DNA from: Microvelia longipes
Taxonomy: Eukaryota; Arthropoda; Insecta; Hemiptera; Veliidae
DNA length: 64,000 bases
Assembly: GCA_018340805.1 (NCBI GenBank)
Contig: JACMZG010001908.1
Coordinates: 14,576,981 to 14,640,980 of the forward strand
Reading direction: 5' to 3'
Part shown: in pieces, positions 23,464 through 35,539 of the stretch
Layout of the letters: every line of letters starts with the position of its first letter
Numbering within the stretch: the stretch's first letter is position 1
Notes under the pieces: model-generated
What the model saw: the letters and a program-made list of their open reading frames with translations, nothing else
Database searches by the model: none
What the model was told of the DNA's origin: nothing
Translations under genes and position numbers: made by a program

Positions 23464-23945
23464 ATCTGAGACGAGTCTTCACGCTCTAGACCGTGCTCAA
23501 GTATTGCTTTAAGTTTTCTAATTCAGCTTTCTATCAGGACCAAGAGATTATAGTGAAAGAGCCTGTCCTATCTTCCTGTCTATATCTGAGACGAGTCTTC
23601 ACGCTCTAGACCGTGCATCAAGTATTGCTTTAAGTTATTCTAATTCAGCTTTCTATCAGGACCAAGAGATTATAGAGAAAGAGCCTGTCCTATCTTCCTG
23701 TCTATATCTGAGACGAGTCTTCACGCTCTAGACCGTGCATCAAGTATTGCTTTAAGTTATTCTAATTCAGCTTTCTATCAGTACCAAGAGATTATAGAGA
23801 AAGAGCCTGTCCTATCTTCCTGTCTACATCTGAGACGAGTCTTCACGCTCTAGACCGTGTATCATATTTTGCTTTAAGTTTTTCTTATTCAGCTTTCTAT
23901 CAGTACCAAGAAATAATAGAGAAAGATCCTATCCTATCTTCTTAT
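23464..23945. repeat. Tandem repeat of 120-122 bp, four copies
   Basis: ATCTGAGACGAGTCTTCACG starts units at 23464, 23584, 23706 and 23828. Each continues through CTCTAGACCGTG and CAGCTTTCTATCAG. The last copy is the most diverged. Confidence 0.95.
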
Positions 23946-24719
23946 TTTTTTGTTGATAAAACAAGTTATTTCTCATAATTTTGATAATTCTTAATGAATT
24001 ATCAAATATTTATATATTCAAATTCATAATGAATTTGTATATAGACGTAAAATAACTAAAATTTCCCATGCTAAAAATGACCGATCAGTATCACCGATTA
24101 GTTTTCGAAGTTATTCAATACTACCAATCTAACAACTATTCGCAAATTAGGTTCTCTAAAGTTGACAAAGTGCCTCTATTTTTCAAACAGTTCAGTTTCT
24201 AACAGTTGCTAGATGATTTTGGCTTTTTTTCCTTCCCCTTAATTAGCACTAAGAGTCTAGGGCAGAGCAGAAGAGCACCAATACAGTTCTCTTTATACTC
24301 GGCGCTGTTGTAATATCTGTTTGCTTACAGAATAGCAATCTTTCGCAATTTTCTATCGGAAAAACGAAATTTATCTTTCACAGTTGTTATGATAAACCAA
24401 TTCGACTACGTGAATTTGATTTCAAAAGAAAATTTCAAATTTTGTATTGTTTATTTACACACTGGTTTTGTTTTTCGACCTTGGCAGTGACGGCTTCTGA
24501 CGTCTAATAACTTTTTACTCTAGACAAATATTTAACTATATATTTTTTCTCTTTGCCTTTAATTACGAAAGGCATATCTTGTTTCCGTGCTATTTATTTT
24601 CATTAATTTTAGCGAATAAATTTTAACGAAGATTTGGGTCATAGAGGGGTGTTTGGGAGTGGTAGATTTTTTGGAAGGAGGGGCCTTTCTGATGAAGAAT
24701 TCATAAATATTGTTGAGGT
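23946..24719. other. Intronic, nothing recognised
   Basis: No supported feature. Confidence 0.4.
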
Positions 24720-24754
24720 TTATGTATATATTATATATAATATTATATATATTA

Positions 24755-24810
<56 letters not shown>
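24720..24810. repeat. (TA)n microsatellite
   Basis: Interrupted TA tract of about 90 bp. It is followed by a GC-rich patch (GGGGGCCACTTGGCGGCCCC near 24859), as other (TA)n tracts here are followed by GC-rich or conserved flanks. Confidence 0.93.
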
Positions 24811-25454
24811 GCTTGTTGTATGGCGAATTGACTTAGGACCACTACCATGGGAGGCGAGGGGGCCACTTGGCGGCCCCAAGCGCTAAGACCGCGGAGTGGC
24901 AAAGAGACCTATGGCCTCGTGTTTTTTATATTTACGATACTTAGTGAAAGTTTGAATTATTGATATCCTTTACAGTTGCATCAGTAGATATTGTATTTTA
25001 CGAAAACGGGTATTTTACAACATAGCAGAAATTAGGTGGTTTACTTGTACGGTTAATCCATCGGCTCGATCGCTTACATTATTCATATGTGTAAACAAAA
25101 CTAATATTAATATTGACATATAGCAAATTCCAAAATGAAGCGGCTTCTCTTGCTAGCGCTGCAAGAATCTCGCTTATCTCTTTTTGGTACGGAGGGTATT
25201 ATTATTTAAACATAGAAAAAACATTTGTTCCAAACTTCGACATTCGTTCATTTGTATGATCTTTGCCCGAGAGGATGTAAAAAAAAGTGTGACAAAATAA
25301 CCTTGTGTAGTAGAATGGATGAAGCATATCGACCATATGCTTGATTTCTCGGTGTGTATTGCTCGAGCCTTCGGATTCCTTCCACAAAGCTGAGATTTCT
25401 GCGGTCATCTTGGTGCTTAACAGCTCCATTTTAAAAAGCGTTGATATTATCTAT
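24811..25454. other. Intronic, GC-rich patch then nothing recognised
   Basis: 24835-24915 is GC-rich with small inverted pieces (GGGGCC...GGCCCC). No gene is evident. Confidence 0.4.
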
Positions 25455-25784
25455 CATAGAGATTTTATTACTATAGAGGCCATATAGGTTAATTTGTGAA
25501 TCATCAAAAAAGCAACCTGACCACCTTCGATTATAAATACAATCAAATAATCAGTATTACAATATTACAAAATTACAATATCTTATATGTAAAAAGTTAA
25601 AAATACAAATCAAAACACAAACAATGTGCAGGGAACCGAAATAGATTTATTAATTATAACCTTAACCCATTCTTAAAGGAGATTTCAATGAGGTTACACA
25701 GAGCCCCTGAGAGCCCTAAAACGATATTTCAGGCTTCTCAATGTATTTAGATAGGCTATGCCCCCTCTAGTATATATCTCTATG
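25455..25784 (+). mobile_element. CATAGAG-family MITE, copy 1 (330 bp)
   Basis: Ends CATAGAGATTTTATTACTAT and TCTAGTATATATCTCTATG form terminal inverted repeats. Internal blocks shared with the other copies include CAAATCAAAACACAAACAAT and AATGAGGTTACACAGAGCCC. Other copies are at 32336-32646, 42702-43011 (inverted) and 55526-55833. No coding capacity. The flanks TTATCTAT and GTGTCTAT are at best a decayed 8-bp duplication. Confidence 0.85.
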
Positions 25785-26829
25785 GTGTCTATCGTTGTCT
25801 ATTTGTCTTGCTTTATTGTCGTATAGACTTTACACAATGACTGTTGTCTTCGTAATATCATAACCTTTGTGTAGTTTCGTAATTGATAAAATATTATTCT
25901 GTCGATTATATTTTTTAGCCTGACGTTAAAGCAATGGGTTTAGTATGTCATAATTTCAATCGCATTTCGTTATCACATACCTATATTGTCATAATTTCTG
26001 TTTATCTCTCAAAATGTCTGTCGTATCTTAATTTGTATCTCCTTTCCTGATGTCTTTGGTCCTTAGTGGGAATATATTTGACGTATTACAGCTCTATTAA
26101 AATGGAACTAGAAGCCCCTTCTTTTATCTTGATAATTTCCTTAACACGGAGGATCCCATCAGGATTATTATTAAATTGATTTTTTAGCGAATGTCCTTTG
26201 ACATTATTCGCTATGGATGGTTGTTTCAGAGATCCCTAACAACAACGATGTTTAAGTCTGCAAGCCGAGCGAATTTTCTCTGAAATTCTCACTTTTTTAC
26301 TCATCAATAAATGTTTCGCTTAAGATTTTGTTTTATGATTCCATGGTCTGGAGTTTAATAACGCGAATGTCTCAAAGTAAAAGCCCTGAAGCATTTGAAA
26401 GATTATTGTTAACTGAGGGTTTAATGAGTGCTAAAAATTTCCTGCAGAGATGATCATGAAAGGATTAGTACAGAATTGTATACCCTGGGAAAACCTTTTT
26501 TTACTTCATAAAGTCCAAGAAAATTAACAAACAAGCATCTTTAATGCTACTCCTAAGTCTAAATATGTTAACTCTACTTCTAGTTAACTCCCAACCCTAC
26601 TTCTACAAGTTAAATTCTCTTAAGACTTTGCTTTAAGATTATATTCTTCAAGTTTCACGACTCTTGCTCAGGTTTATGCTTTATTGTCGGAAGAGTCATA
26701 CTTCTACTTAATCGTCAATATTTATAATTTTTTTAGGATAAAATGCGCATGTTTATACCATATAATGAACAAAACTATGTCCATTCAGTTATGCACATCT
26801 TAGGCACTCTTATAAGCTCAGTTTATGCT
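25785..26829. other. Intronic, nothing recognised
   Basis: No supported feature. Confidence 0.4.
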
Positions 26830-27255
26830 TATTACTTTTTCTCATTTATACCGTAGATATATAGGAAAAGTATTTTCTTTAAAAAAAATCCGAAATCTGG
26901 ACGTCTCCTAAATTATCCGTTTCAGGTGTTTATGAGTGGTTTACAAAGTTGTCTTTCTGTTATCATCGTAGCTCCCAGTGTATTTATGCTTGAGATTTGA
27001 AACTTTATAGGTGAAGTTGTGCTGTCCGGAAGATATTTTATTTTACTAACCTGCAATAATGACTCAGCATAAATTTCGTGAAATTATAAAACGCAAATAA
27101 AATATGCGATCAATTTGAGTTCAGACTATGACAAGTTTCATCTCATTATCAGGATTAGTTGAAGATTATCTAATGACTTCTTCAGGTTTTTTAAATGATA
27201 AAAAATCGGGAAATAATCTAATTGAGTTGAAATTGAGGAAAAATGTGTAGTTAGT
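26830..27255 (+). mobile_element. Dispersed repeat family (53.6/57.1 kb type), partial copy
   Basis: CTCATTTATACCGTAGATAT, AAATTATCCGTTTCAGGTGT, CTGTTATCATCGTAGCTCCC and AACCTGCAATAATGACTCAG occur in the same order as in the copies at 53585-54375 and 57095-57838. The distal tail with GACGAGCGAAGCGAGTC is absent here. Confidence 0.75.
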
Positions 27256-27419
27256 TACTTAAGTATAAATCAAAAACTAAAGTACGAAATAGATTGTTTG
27301 CACGGAAGCATATATTTCATAGTAAATGCGCCCGATATGCGAAACTCTGCGTCAGAGTTATCTCTATTAATTGCATTTAGTACTCCTTTCTGCTGCACAG
27401 TTTTTGTTTTGCATGACAG

Positions 27420-28055
27420 ATAATTACAGTTTGCTTTACATAATAGATAATGTACAGTATGTCAACTCCCATCTCTGTTTTGTTTTACATAATAGATAAT
27501 ATACAGTATGTCAACTCCATCTACAGTATGTCAACTTCCATCTCTGTTTGTTTTACATATAGATAATTACAGTATGTCAACTCCCATCTCTGTTTTGTTT
27601 TACATGACAGATAATGTACAGTATGTCAACTCCCATCTCTGTTTTGTTTTACATAATAGATAATGTACAGTATGTCAACTCCCATCTCTGTTTTGTTTAC
27701 ATGACAGATAATTACAGTATGTCAACTCCCATCTCTGTTTTGTTTTACATGACAGATAATGTACAGTATGTCAACTCCCATCTCTGTTTTGTTTTACATA
27801 ATAGATAATATACAGTATATCAACTCCCATCTCCATGACTGTACAGTATGTCAACTCCCATCTCTGTGTTTTACATAATAGATAATATACAGATCCCATC
27901 TCTGTTTGTACAGATATATACAGTATATCAACTCCATCTCTGTTTTGTTTTGTACATACAGATAATGACAGTATGTCAACTCCCATCTCTGTTTTGTTTT
28001 GCATGATAGATAATGTACAGTATAATGTCAACTCTCATCTCTGTTTAAATTTTGT
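27420..28055. repeat. Minisatellite of about 49 bp, roughly 12 copies
   Basis: The unit is ACAGTATGTCAACTCCCATC followed by TCTGTTTTGTTTTACATAAT and AGATAATGT. Many copies carry small deletions. All long frames across it are repeat artefacts. Confidence 0.93.
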
Positions 28056-28680
28056 CTACGTCGGTATTTCTATAGAATCCTCTAAAGGTTACTTGGTATG
28101 GAAGGGAAAGAGATTGGATCTCCCAGTCTGGCCAGGAAAGCGTGTTATATTATCGATTTCCTCCTTGACTCATTAACCTTTAACTATGTTTACCTTTCCT
28201 TTAACCTAATCATGTGACGCAGCCGTATTTCGGGACAATACGTTAATCGGAAGAATACTAGTCTGGTGGTAATAGAGAGGGAAGGTACTCATTTATAACG
28301 ATGGGAATTCAAAATAATATACTCCTATAGAAAAAGAGATGAGAACTACTATTAAAATGAAATTATAGGATCATATAATTCTGCCATTTAAACTAGCGTG
28401 TTTACAAGGAAAAGCATATTTATTAATTGAAATATCTCAAGTACTGCGACTAGAGAAAACTTCAATACATTATTAGAAAGACGTTAACTTACGTCAAAAC
28501 TTGTATTTATTTGTAATTTTTTTAAAAAGTTTAATGTGACGCCAATTTAATTAACCGCCGTGTTGAATCGACCTCAAAATCCAATCAGTTTTCAACTCAA
28601 AATATATTATTCTGAGCAAAAGAATGGAATAAGGAAAAATCGGTTACGGCGTACCCCGGTACATTTTCTTACAACTTCTT
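28056..28680. other. Intronic, nothing recognised apart from a repeat-tail fragment
   Basis: GGCGTACCCCGGTAC near 28648 resembles the complement of the tail of the 53.6/57.1 kb family. Confidence 0.35.
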
Positions 28681-28706
28681 GAGTTGTGCTCTACGAAGCA
28701 CAACTC
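28681..28706. repeat. Perfect short hairpin
   Basis: GAGTTGTGCT, a 6-nt loop (CTACGA) and AGCACAACTC. Confidence 0.85.
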
Positions 28707-29186
28707 GTTGAGCAGTTGTGGTTGCTATGCTCGTCCTCAGACGATTATTATATGTCCTGATTATGTATAGCTTATAAGTTGGTTGACCCCTGAATAAAAT
28801 ATTGATTCCAAATCTAGGGTGGTATTACATCGGTCACTCCACGCTCGACTTAAGAATGAAACCGTGATCCAACGTCTAGGGAGTCAATGACTTCAGACTC
28901 CCTTCACTCGTCCTCAGCTCAAGGCCAAATTTTCACATAAGGCGAAGCCGCAGGTGAAAACTTCTTTACCACGCGAGGCTGTAAGGCAGAAGGAGGTAAA
29001 CAAGTTAGGTCCCAAGGAAGATAACTAAAATTGACTCAGAAAACGTGATTTTCCAAAGCCCAGAGTGATATTACTTAGCCTACGCTGGAATAATTAAAAC
29101 TAATTAAAATTTGATAATTTTCTAACAATTCTAAATAATTCGAGAATTGTTACATTAAAAATTACATTCAAATCCAAGTTAAACTA

Positions 29187-29340
29187 CCCTGTTACGAATA
29201 TATAAACTAGTACTACTTTGTTAGAGTAAAGAGTTGTACTACTCATTTGGGAATAAAAGGTTGTACTGCCCTATTGAGAAATGAAAAGAGTACCCAGTTA
29301 GGGATAGATGAGTAATACTTTCTTAGGAATAAAAAAAGGA
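29187..29340. repeat. Degenerate 35-40-bp repeat
   Basis: Phrases of the type GTTGTACTACTCATTTGGGA and AATAAAAGGTTGTACTGCCC recur about four times with substitutions. Confidence 0.55.
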
Positions 29341-29360
29341 ACACAATTTTGTTAAAAATA

Positions 29361-29389
29361 TCCAATCTAAATGAAATATTTAGATTGGA
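29361..29389. repeat. Short hairpin
   Basis: TCCAATCTAAAT, a 5-nt spacer and ATTTAGATTGGA. Confidence 0.8.
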
Positions 29390-29844
29390 TTGGAATTTAC
29401 TTTCAGTTTAACGTACGATAAAATACTTTCAATTCAAACTGAAGTCCTAGGGAATTGAAAATTGTTCAATTTCATCTAATTATGGAAATGACATGCAGTG
29501 ATAAAGCATGATAGACATTTTATAACAATGTGCCATGTTCTGTTGAGTCTGTTTTCCGAATCGATTTCTGTAATGATGTGGTTAAATTTCATTGTCTCAA
29601 TTGTCTATAATGCTTTTCCACGAACTAATTTTACCTTTTTCCTTTGATGATCTGGTTCACTTCCCACGTCTTTCCCTGTTACCTAAAATCTTGTCTTCTA
29701 GTAACCTTTTAAATAATGAAGTTATTTATCATCTTACGATTCCCTGTCTAAGTTATGATCACTGTTTTACTAATAAAATTTTCCTATGACTTGAATTGTA
29801 AATCAAGTTTTCATTTGTAGCGACCTGGCCCCGTAAACGCGTTT

Positions 29845-29926
29845 TACGTCCCAAAGAACGTAAAACACATATTTACATCCCGAGAAACGTAAAACGCATA
29901 TTTACGTCCCTAGGGACGTAAATATA
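29845..29926. repeat. ACGTAAA repeats ending in a perfect palindrome
   Basis: Repeated AACGTAAAACGCATATTTAC-type phrases end in a perfect palindrome of at least 26 bp centred on CCCTAGGG (29899-29924, arms TATTTACGTCCC and GGGACGTAAATA). Confidence 0.8.
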
Positions 29927-30330
29927 GTGCAGTGGCTATATAGAGTCATCTATCTATACCGAATAAAATCAAAGTCACAGAACAAATTCTAAATAATGTA
30001 AGAAATGAAAAAGAGAATGTGTACAAAAAATGAAAATCCCCTACCTACAATCGTTATTAACAACCCTTCAAATTGTAACTTCTCATTTCATCATCATAAA
30101 CAAATTTTAATAATTAATAGAAATATATTTTACGTATTATATAAGTCGTAGGTAAAATTTAATACACGACAGGGATAGAAGACTTTCAGCTCTCGTATTA
30201 TCTCCCTTAATTTTATTTATCTTCCTCGGGACCTAACTTGTTTACCTCCCTCTGCCTCACAGCCTCGGGAGATAATGAATTTTTTTACTTGCGGCTTCGC
30301 CTTCTGTGAAAACTTGGCCTTGAGCTGTAA

Positions 30331-32194
30331 AACTTTCTTCTCCCCTTTGCCGTGTAAATAACTATTATTATAAAAAGTTTCACTAACTCCAATGGACTAA
30401 AGTAATGTTAATCCGGGCGAGGGAATAAGGTTTTTCCCTCTAAAAACTCGCTAAAAAGTGGATGTCACGGCGGGCTTTGGGCAGATAATCCATTTCAGAG
30501 GCGACATTTTTTCTCTGAACACGGAAAAGTAAAAATTAGTCCATCCTAACTCTAAAGCAAGTAGATAGTGCCCAAAATACTTAATAAAACATAGAAGGTG
30601 ATATTTATTGAAAACTAGATTTTTGTGACGTCATTGAACTGATTTCCTGAGTTCGCAACATTCTTAAAAATCGTTATAAAGAAGGGTAAAAAGTAAAGAG
30701 GACAAGTTCTTTGTGGATATTTTAATGGATGATGAATCGATTAATATCTATCCTGACTCGATACGATCTCTTTAAGTAACAAATAAACCGAAAGAACCTT
30801 GATAAGTAACCTGAAAACATGAATTATTGTTGAACAAATTAAGAGTATGACGTTTTCTATGTATTTTAAGTCCTTGAGTAGAATGTATCCGGTCGGAAAT
30901 CAATACGACCGCTCTATGTAACTAAAAAAATCAAATAACCGTGACAACCAACAAAAATTTTGGATCGCTTTTCAATTTTTGATGTCTTTTAATAGTTCCG
31001 AGGGATCTGATCCCTTACACTTCAGTCTAATATCTTGTGAGCGTGTTGCTAACCATAGCGTGATGAATAACTTTAAAGCATTTCTAGAAAATTCCAAACT
31101 TTTTGTATTCTATATAGAATTCTATATTGGTTGAGATTTATTTTATTTAGCATATAATATTTCTTCAAATGGTTTAAATGGTTTTTTGAAATTTCCCCAA
31201 TTTGCTTTATTTCTCTTTATTTGTATATAGGGTCTTGACTTGGGTAAATTTTGCTAAGGGGGGACCTGCCATCTCATCGAAATGGTGGAATTATTATATG
31301 ATTGAACCCTGTCCATGAGTATCGTAATATGGACAGCAAATCTTATATCAGTCAATATGGAATCGCAAATCGTCCTTTATTCTCTTCTTTTTGGATTTTC
31401 AAATTTATTCCAACCTCTTAGATTGAGCACATCTTCCCCTACCCCCAAAAAATGGACAAGAAATTTTTTTAACACAAAAATTATTGACGTAAAAGATATA
31501 ATTATTACCCTTTTTGTAGATGTCCACTTCGCTTTGAGAAAGTAGAAAATGTTCCTGGACAATTGTTCTCAAAAGTATCTAAATGATATTTATGTAATCA
31601 AAACAATATTTGCTGTGATTCAGTATTTGTAATTTGCACGTATTTATTTGTAAGATTTGATTATTTTAGTCGATCTATGAGTCGATTTCTTATACCAGCG
31701 TCTTTCATTTAATTCAGGTTGTCCTTGAAAAAATATGAGAAGACTTTTTGAAGAGTTAATGACGTGTTTGAAACACTAAGACGTTTTGTTTCTCTTTACT
31801 TTGATCGAGTATTTTACTTTATTTATACTCTGTATATAGCTAAACTAAACTACTACAGTATCAATGTGGCGTCTGCTTTATTTTTAGTGAATTTTCATCA
31901 TGAAATGAAGCTTATTTGTAATGTGTACTCTTCATTCAGAGACTTGGGATTGCCTATTCAAAAAATCGCATTCGGAATACCTGGAAATTTCCTTATAGGA
32001 CCCTTATATAAAATTGTTTGCTGTATCATTGTTAAAGATGAATGACGTCATAAAAAACTATTTTCTATATAGCACAACTAGACTTAATGTAGACAGATAA
32101 CTTGGTAAAAACCACATTGGTGTCTTACTGCACGTGAAACGGATAATTTGGCTGAAATTCCTGTTTTACATTTTTAATTAATAGTGCAAGGTGT
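30331..32194. other. Intronic, nothing recognised
   Basis: Short open frames (for example 31764-32045) show no recognisable motif. Confidence 0.4.
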
Positions 32195-32258
32195 TTAGGT
32201 TACTTGTTTGATGTTTAGAATTCTCCACTTGGGCCCCTCTAGTAATGAAATCTTTATT
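32195..32258 (-). mobile_element. CATAGAG-family fragment
   Basis: AGGTTACTTGTTTGATGTTT and GGGCCCCTCTAGTAATGAAA match the right end of the inverted copy at 42702-43011. The remainder is missing. Confidence 0.6.
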
Positions 32259-32277
32259 CTGGAGGGATATTTATATC

Positions 32278-32830
32278 CTTAGAATAATACGTTATATAGA
32301 AGGAGCATAACTGATTACAGCAAAGCCGGTTCACTCATAAAGATATTATTACAAGAGGGGCCCTATCGGTTGAATTTTGAAAAACCAAAAAAGTAACCTA
32401 AACTCCCTTGAGTATTAATATGATGAAATAAAAATTAAAAAATACAGTAACATAATACTTCGTTTATAATAGGAAACAAAACCCAAACAATGTGGTATAA
32501 GCTGACAACGATGGATTTGTTATAACCTTAAACTCACTTTGAGGAGGATTCAATGCAGGTTACACAGAGCCCCTGGAAAGCACAAAAGATGTTTTAGGTC
32601 TCTCAATGTATTGAGATTGGCTATGCCTCCTCTATATATCTCTTTGGGTTCACTGGTGGTCTTAAGTAATCCTGCCACCGTAACAATAAAAAACAAAAGT
32701 TGGGCAATTCTTCCGGTTGATGAATTATTATGTCTATTGTTTAATTAATGGATTTATTATTTATAAAATTTCTAATATAAATATCGGTGCATTACAATAC
32801 TTATTAGCATGTTGAAACTTTTTATTTTAA
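32278..32830 (+). mobile_element. CTTAGAAT palindromic transposon, left half of a split copy
   Basis: CTTAGAATAATACGTTATAT, AGAAGGAGCA and AAAGCCGGTTCACT match 301-355. After the insertion at 32336-32646 the match resumes (TTCTTCCGGTTGATGAATTA, TAAATATCGGTGCATTACAA) and runs to a TTAA at 32827-32830. It continues on the far side of the 9.6-kb insertion, at 42425. Confidence 0.8.
32336..32646 (+). mobile_element. CATAGAG-family MITE, copy 2, with exact 8-bp target duplication
   Basis: It starts CATAAAGATATTATTACAAG and ends TCTATATATCTCTTTG. It is flanked by GGTTCACT at 32328-32335 and again at 32647-32654. The homologous uninterrupted site at 345-355 has a single GGTTCACT. An 8-bp duplication supports a hAT-like mechanism for this family (inference). 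Confidence 0.9.
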
Positions 32831-33174
32831 GGTGGGTGGAGATGGAAAAGGAACTCAAGCGTCGCGGACCTGACCTGGGTTATTCGCTTTTATCCACTAG
32901 AATGCGCTAGAAGAGAAAGAAAAAACTACTTGTAGTATGAAGAGGGGGCGTTCCTTAGTTGGGGGGTGTGTGGAGCGCCTTCTCCCACTCTACGCCACCG
33001 CCTTACCCGATTTATATTAGACTTATCTTGTTTGTCTCGAGATGTAGACTATTTTCTTACTTACACGATAATACTGTACTTATTGATACGAACTAAAAAA
33101 TTCGTTCCACTTATTAATATATGTACACAGTTATTCTAGTAAAAATTTTTTTTAAAACAAGCTTGTTGTTAGGA

Positions 33175-33196
33175 TTTCGAAGATAATCTTCGAAAC
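33175..33196. repeat. Short hairpin
   Basis: TTTCGAAGAT, one base, ATCTTCGAAA. Confidence 0.75.
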
Positions 33197-34290
33197 CTTA
33201 TACTTTCTGTCGAGCGTCTGTCTGTTCCGATTTTTCATCTCGGGAACTCAATAGCTAGAAAGTTGAAAAGTTGGTATACATCTATTTTATCCAATACAGG
33301 AAAAATAGAGCCAACAATCTGGCATGCGCATTTTGTCGATTTATAAGCGAATGCTCACATTCGCAAAAAATAAATATTGTTTGAAAATCATGAGAGGTTC
33401 CTATTGTAGGTATTGATGGGTAGAACACTAATATGCATTTAAATACTGGTACACACAAAATAGAATGTAAAAATACACATATTTTACACACTAAAAAATG
33501 TGTAATATGCATCGCTTTTTCAAAATGCAAAAACCACCAAAAAATTGTCCCCTCCCTCCAAACTAACCCATAAGGAGGAGCCCTAAAATATGAAAAAATG
33601 CTCAATAAAAGCCCTATAAGGGCCATTGAAATTCTTCGATAAAAAGTTTCAACAGTGAATTTCAGCATTTCACAAATTGCACATACGCGCACGCGCAAAA
33701 AATAATATTTTTTAAACAAAATGTGGTGTATCAAATTGCATATAATATTTATATATCAGGTTGCAATGAATGTATATTTATTTCGTGAATTTGTAAACTA
33801 CACTACTCCTAAATACAAGTATTGTCACTATACGTAATGTTTATTCGTGATATTCTATTGTAAGATTGAAGAATATAGTGAACTATGCATTAGTTTAGGT
33901 TGCAATAAATATACTAAATATTTTAGTGAAGTTGTAAAATGCCTACTATTGCTATATTAATCATTGAATATAATGAATCATGGGGTGAAAGCGAACAGTA
34001 GCCTTTTTTATCAATATTATAATGAAGCAATCTTGCGAATGCGCAGTGAGCGTTTTTATATACTTTCAATTTAAATTAGTTTTATTTTATTTAGACCATT
34101 TCCCTAAAAAACTTTTATTCTTATACTGTGGTCTCTAACCTTTAATATTACTTTCAAAATATGAGCAATTGGTAAGCGAGATCATTTTTATACTCTCACG
34201 TTATATTTATAGCAAACTAGCGAGCGAAATGAAGCCCTTTTTAGTGTACCTAATTTTACACTTCACTGTTTTGCGAGCTTAGACGCCTCT
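33197..34290. other. Inside the TTAA insertion, nothing recognised
   Basis: A minus-strand frame of 150 codons (33282-33734) is rich in Phe, Leu, Cys and Ile with no recognisable motif. I do not treat it as a gene. Confidence 0.35.
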
Positions 34291-34876
34291 TTTTTATATA
34301 AGCTTTTGCATTCTGCGAGCGAAGAGAGCCTCTTTTAATGAATTTAATATGTTGCCTCTTGATATGAGCCTAGTTATCTTGCGAAGCGCTCTTTTTATAC
34401 GCTCTTTATATTACTTATCTACCAAAAACCATTTATATGGTAAAAATATTCCCTGCTAGACTGTGTTTTAAAAAAAGTAGGGAAATCACCTTTTCTGTCC
34501 CATGCACCAAGTCATGTCTGTATTGGGTGGAGACTCTCATAGGCGTTTCAAAGTAAAGCTGCTAGGTTGACAATAGTTAAGGNTATTTAAAGCTTTTCAT
34601 TCTGCGAGCGAAAGAGAGCCCTTTAATGAATTTAATATGTGCCTCTTGATATGACCTAGTTATCTTTTGCGAAGCGGCCCTCTTTTTATTACGCTTCTTG
34701 TATATAACTTTAATCTTACCAAAAACCATTTATATTGGTAAAATATTCCTGCCTAACTGTGTTTTAAAAAAGTAGGGAAAATGCACCTTTTCTGCCCATG
34801 CACCAAGTCATGTCCGTATTGGGTGGAGACTCTCATAGGTGTTTCAAAGTAAAGCGCTAGGTTGACAATAGTTAAG
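34291..34876. repeat. Duplicated segment of about 290 bp across an N
   Basis: 34291-34582 and 34584-34876 are the same sequence (AAGCTTTTGCATTCTGCGAG, GTGTTTTAAAAAAAGTAGGG, CTCATAGGCGTTTCAAAGTA) differing mainly by one-base indels. They are separated by a single N at 34583. This looks like an assembly join of overlapping reads rather than a biological duplication. Confidence 0.75.
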
Positions 34877-35325
34877 GGCCCTGTTAAATTTAAGAGGCAA
34901 TCACCCGCTTCTTCTCCTTGGCGGCAAACCAGCTGGTGTGAACGAGTGAAATATCAAACATTCAGGTGTTCATGGAAGATTAATCATAACAGATTTTAGC
35001 AGTTATCATAAATTGCAGCAGTTTTTTACTAACCTGCATAGATCCAGGCGTATACAAAAAAGAAATGAATGAATAAATATAATCAGCACTATACCCTATA
35101 TATAGGGTATAGAGTTACCCTTGCAAACAACTACCTCTAAAGGTGATGAATGAAGGAGAAGAGCTGATGATTGCCTCTCAAAGTAAATAGGGCCCTTAAC
35201 TATTGCCAACCTAGCAAATTCACTTTGAAACGCTATGACATGACTTGCGGGACCAGAAAAGTTGATTTCCCTACTTTTTTGGACCAAAGACTTGAGGGAG
35301 TATTACCACATAAGCGGTTTTTGGT
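34427..35325. mobile_element. Foldback element, second family, copy 2
   Basis: Left arm ACCAAAAACCATTTATATGG, AAGTAGGGAAATCACC, GACAATAGTTAAGG. Right arm GGGCCCTTAACTATTGCCAA, CCCTACTTTTTTGG, AAGCGGTTTTTGGTAAG. These are reverse complements. The left arm is present twice because of the duplication around 34583. The other copy is at 17840-18535. Confidence 0.75.
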
Positions 35326-35539
35326 AAGATTTAATGACTTTTGTACGGCTCCTGTTTATATAAAAAACAGACGTAAACATAATACGTGTGGTAAATAAAG
35401 CTGTTGTGAAAGAGTGTCAAGGTATTAAATATACCACTCTCAAAGCTTTGTTTTCTGCGGCGCGTTACAACATAGGATTGATTAATTTGGATTTATTGAT
35501 ATAAGATGTTAAAAAGGCATAAAAAATCCAAAGTCCTCA

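Larger units (their letters stand above)
28911..30330. mobile_element. Foldback pair with arms of about 130 bp
   Basis: The left arm (28911-29010: CTCAGCTCAAGGCCAAATTT, GGCGAAGCCGCAGGTGAAAA, GTAAACAAGTTAGGTCCCAA) is the complement of the right arm (30210-30330: CGGGACCTAACTTGTTTACC, CTTGCGGCTTCGCCTTCTGT, AAACTTGGCCTTGAGCTG). The arms are separated by about 1.2 kb. It is probably a composite or non-autonomous element. No transposase is seen between the arms. Confidence 0.7.

Noticed and set aside
24680..24720. CTGATGA at 24689 as a second hammerhead
   Set aside because: No helix II followed by GAAA lies downstream and no pairing helix III can be drawn.
33282..33734. 150-codon minus-strand frame
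   Set aside because: Hydrophobic, no motif, no splice or start support, and inside a transposon-derived region.
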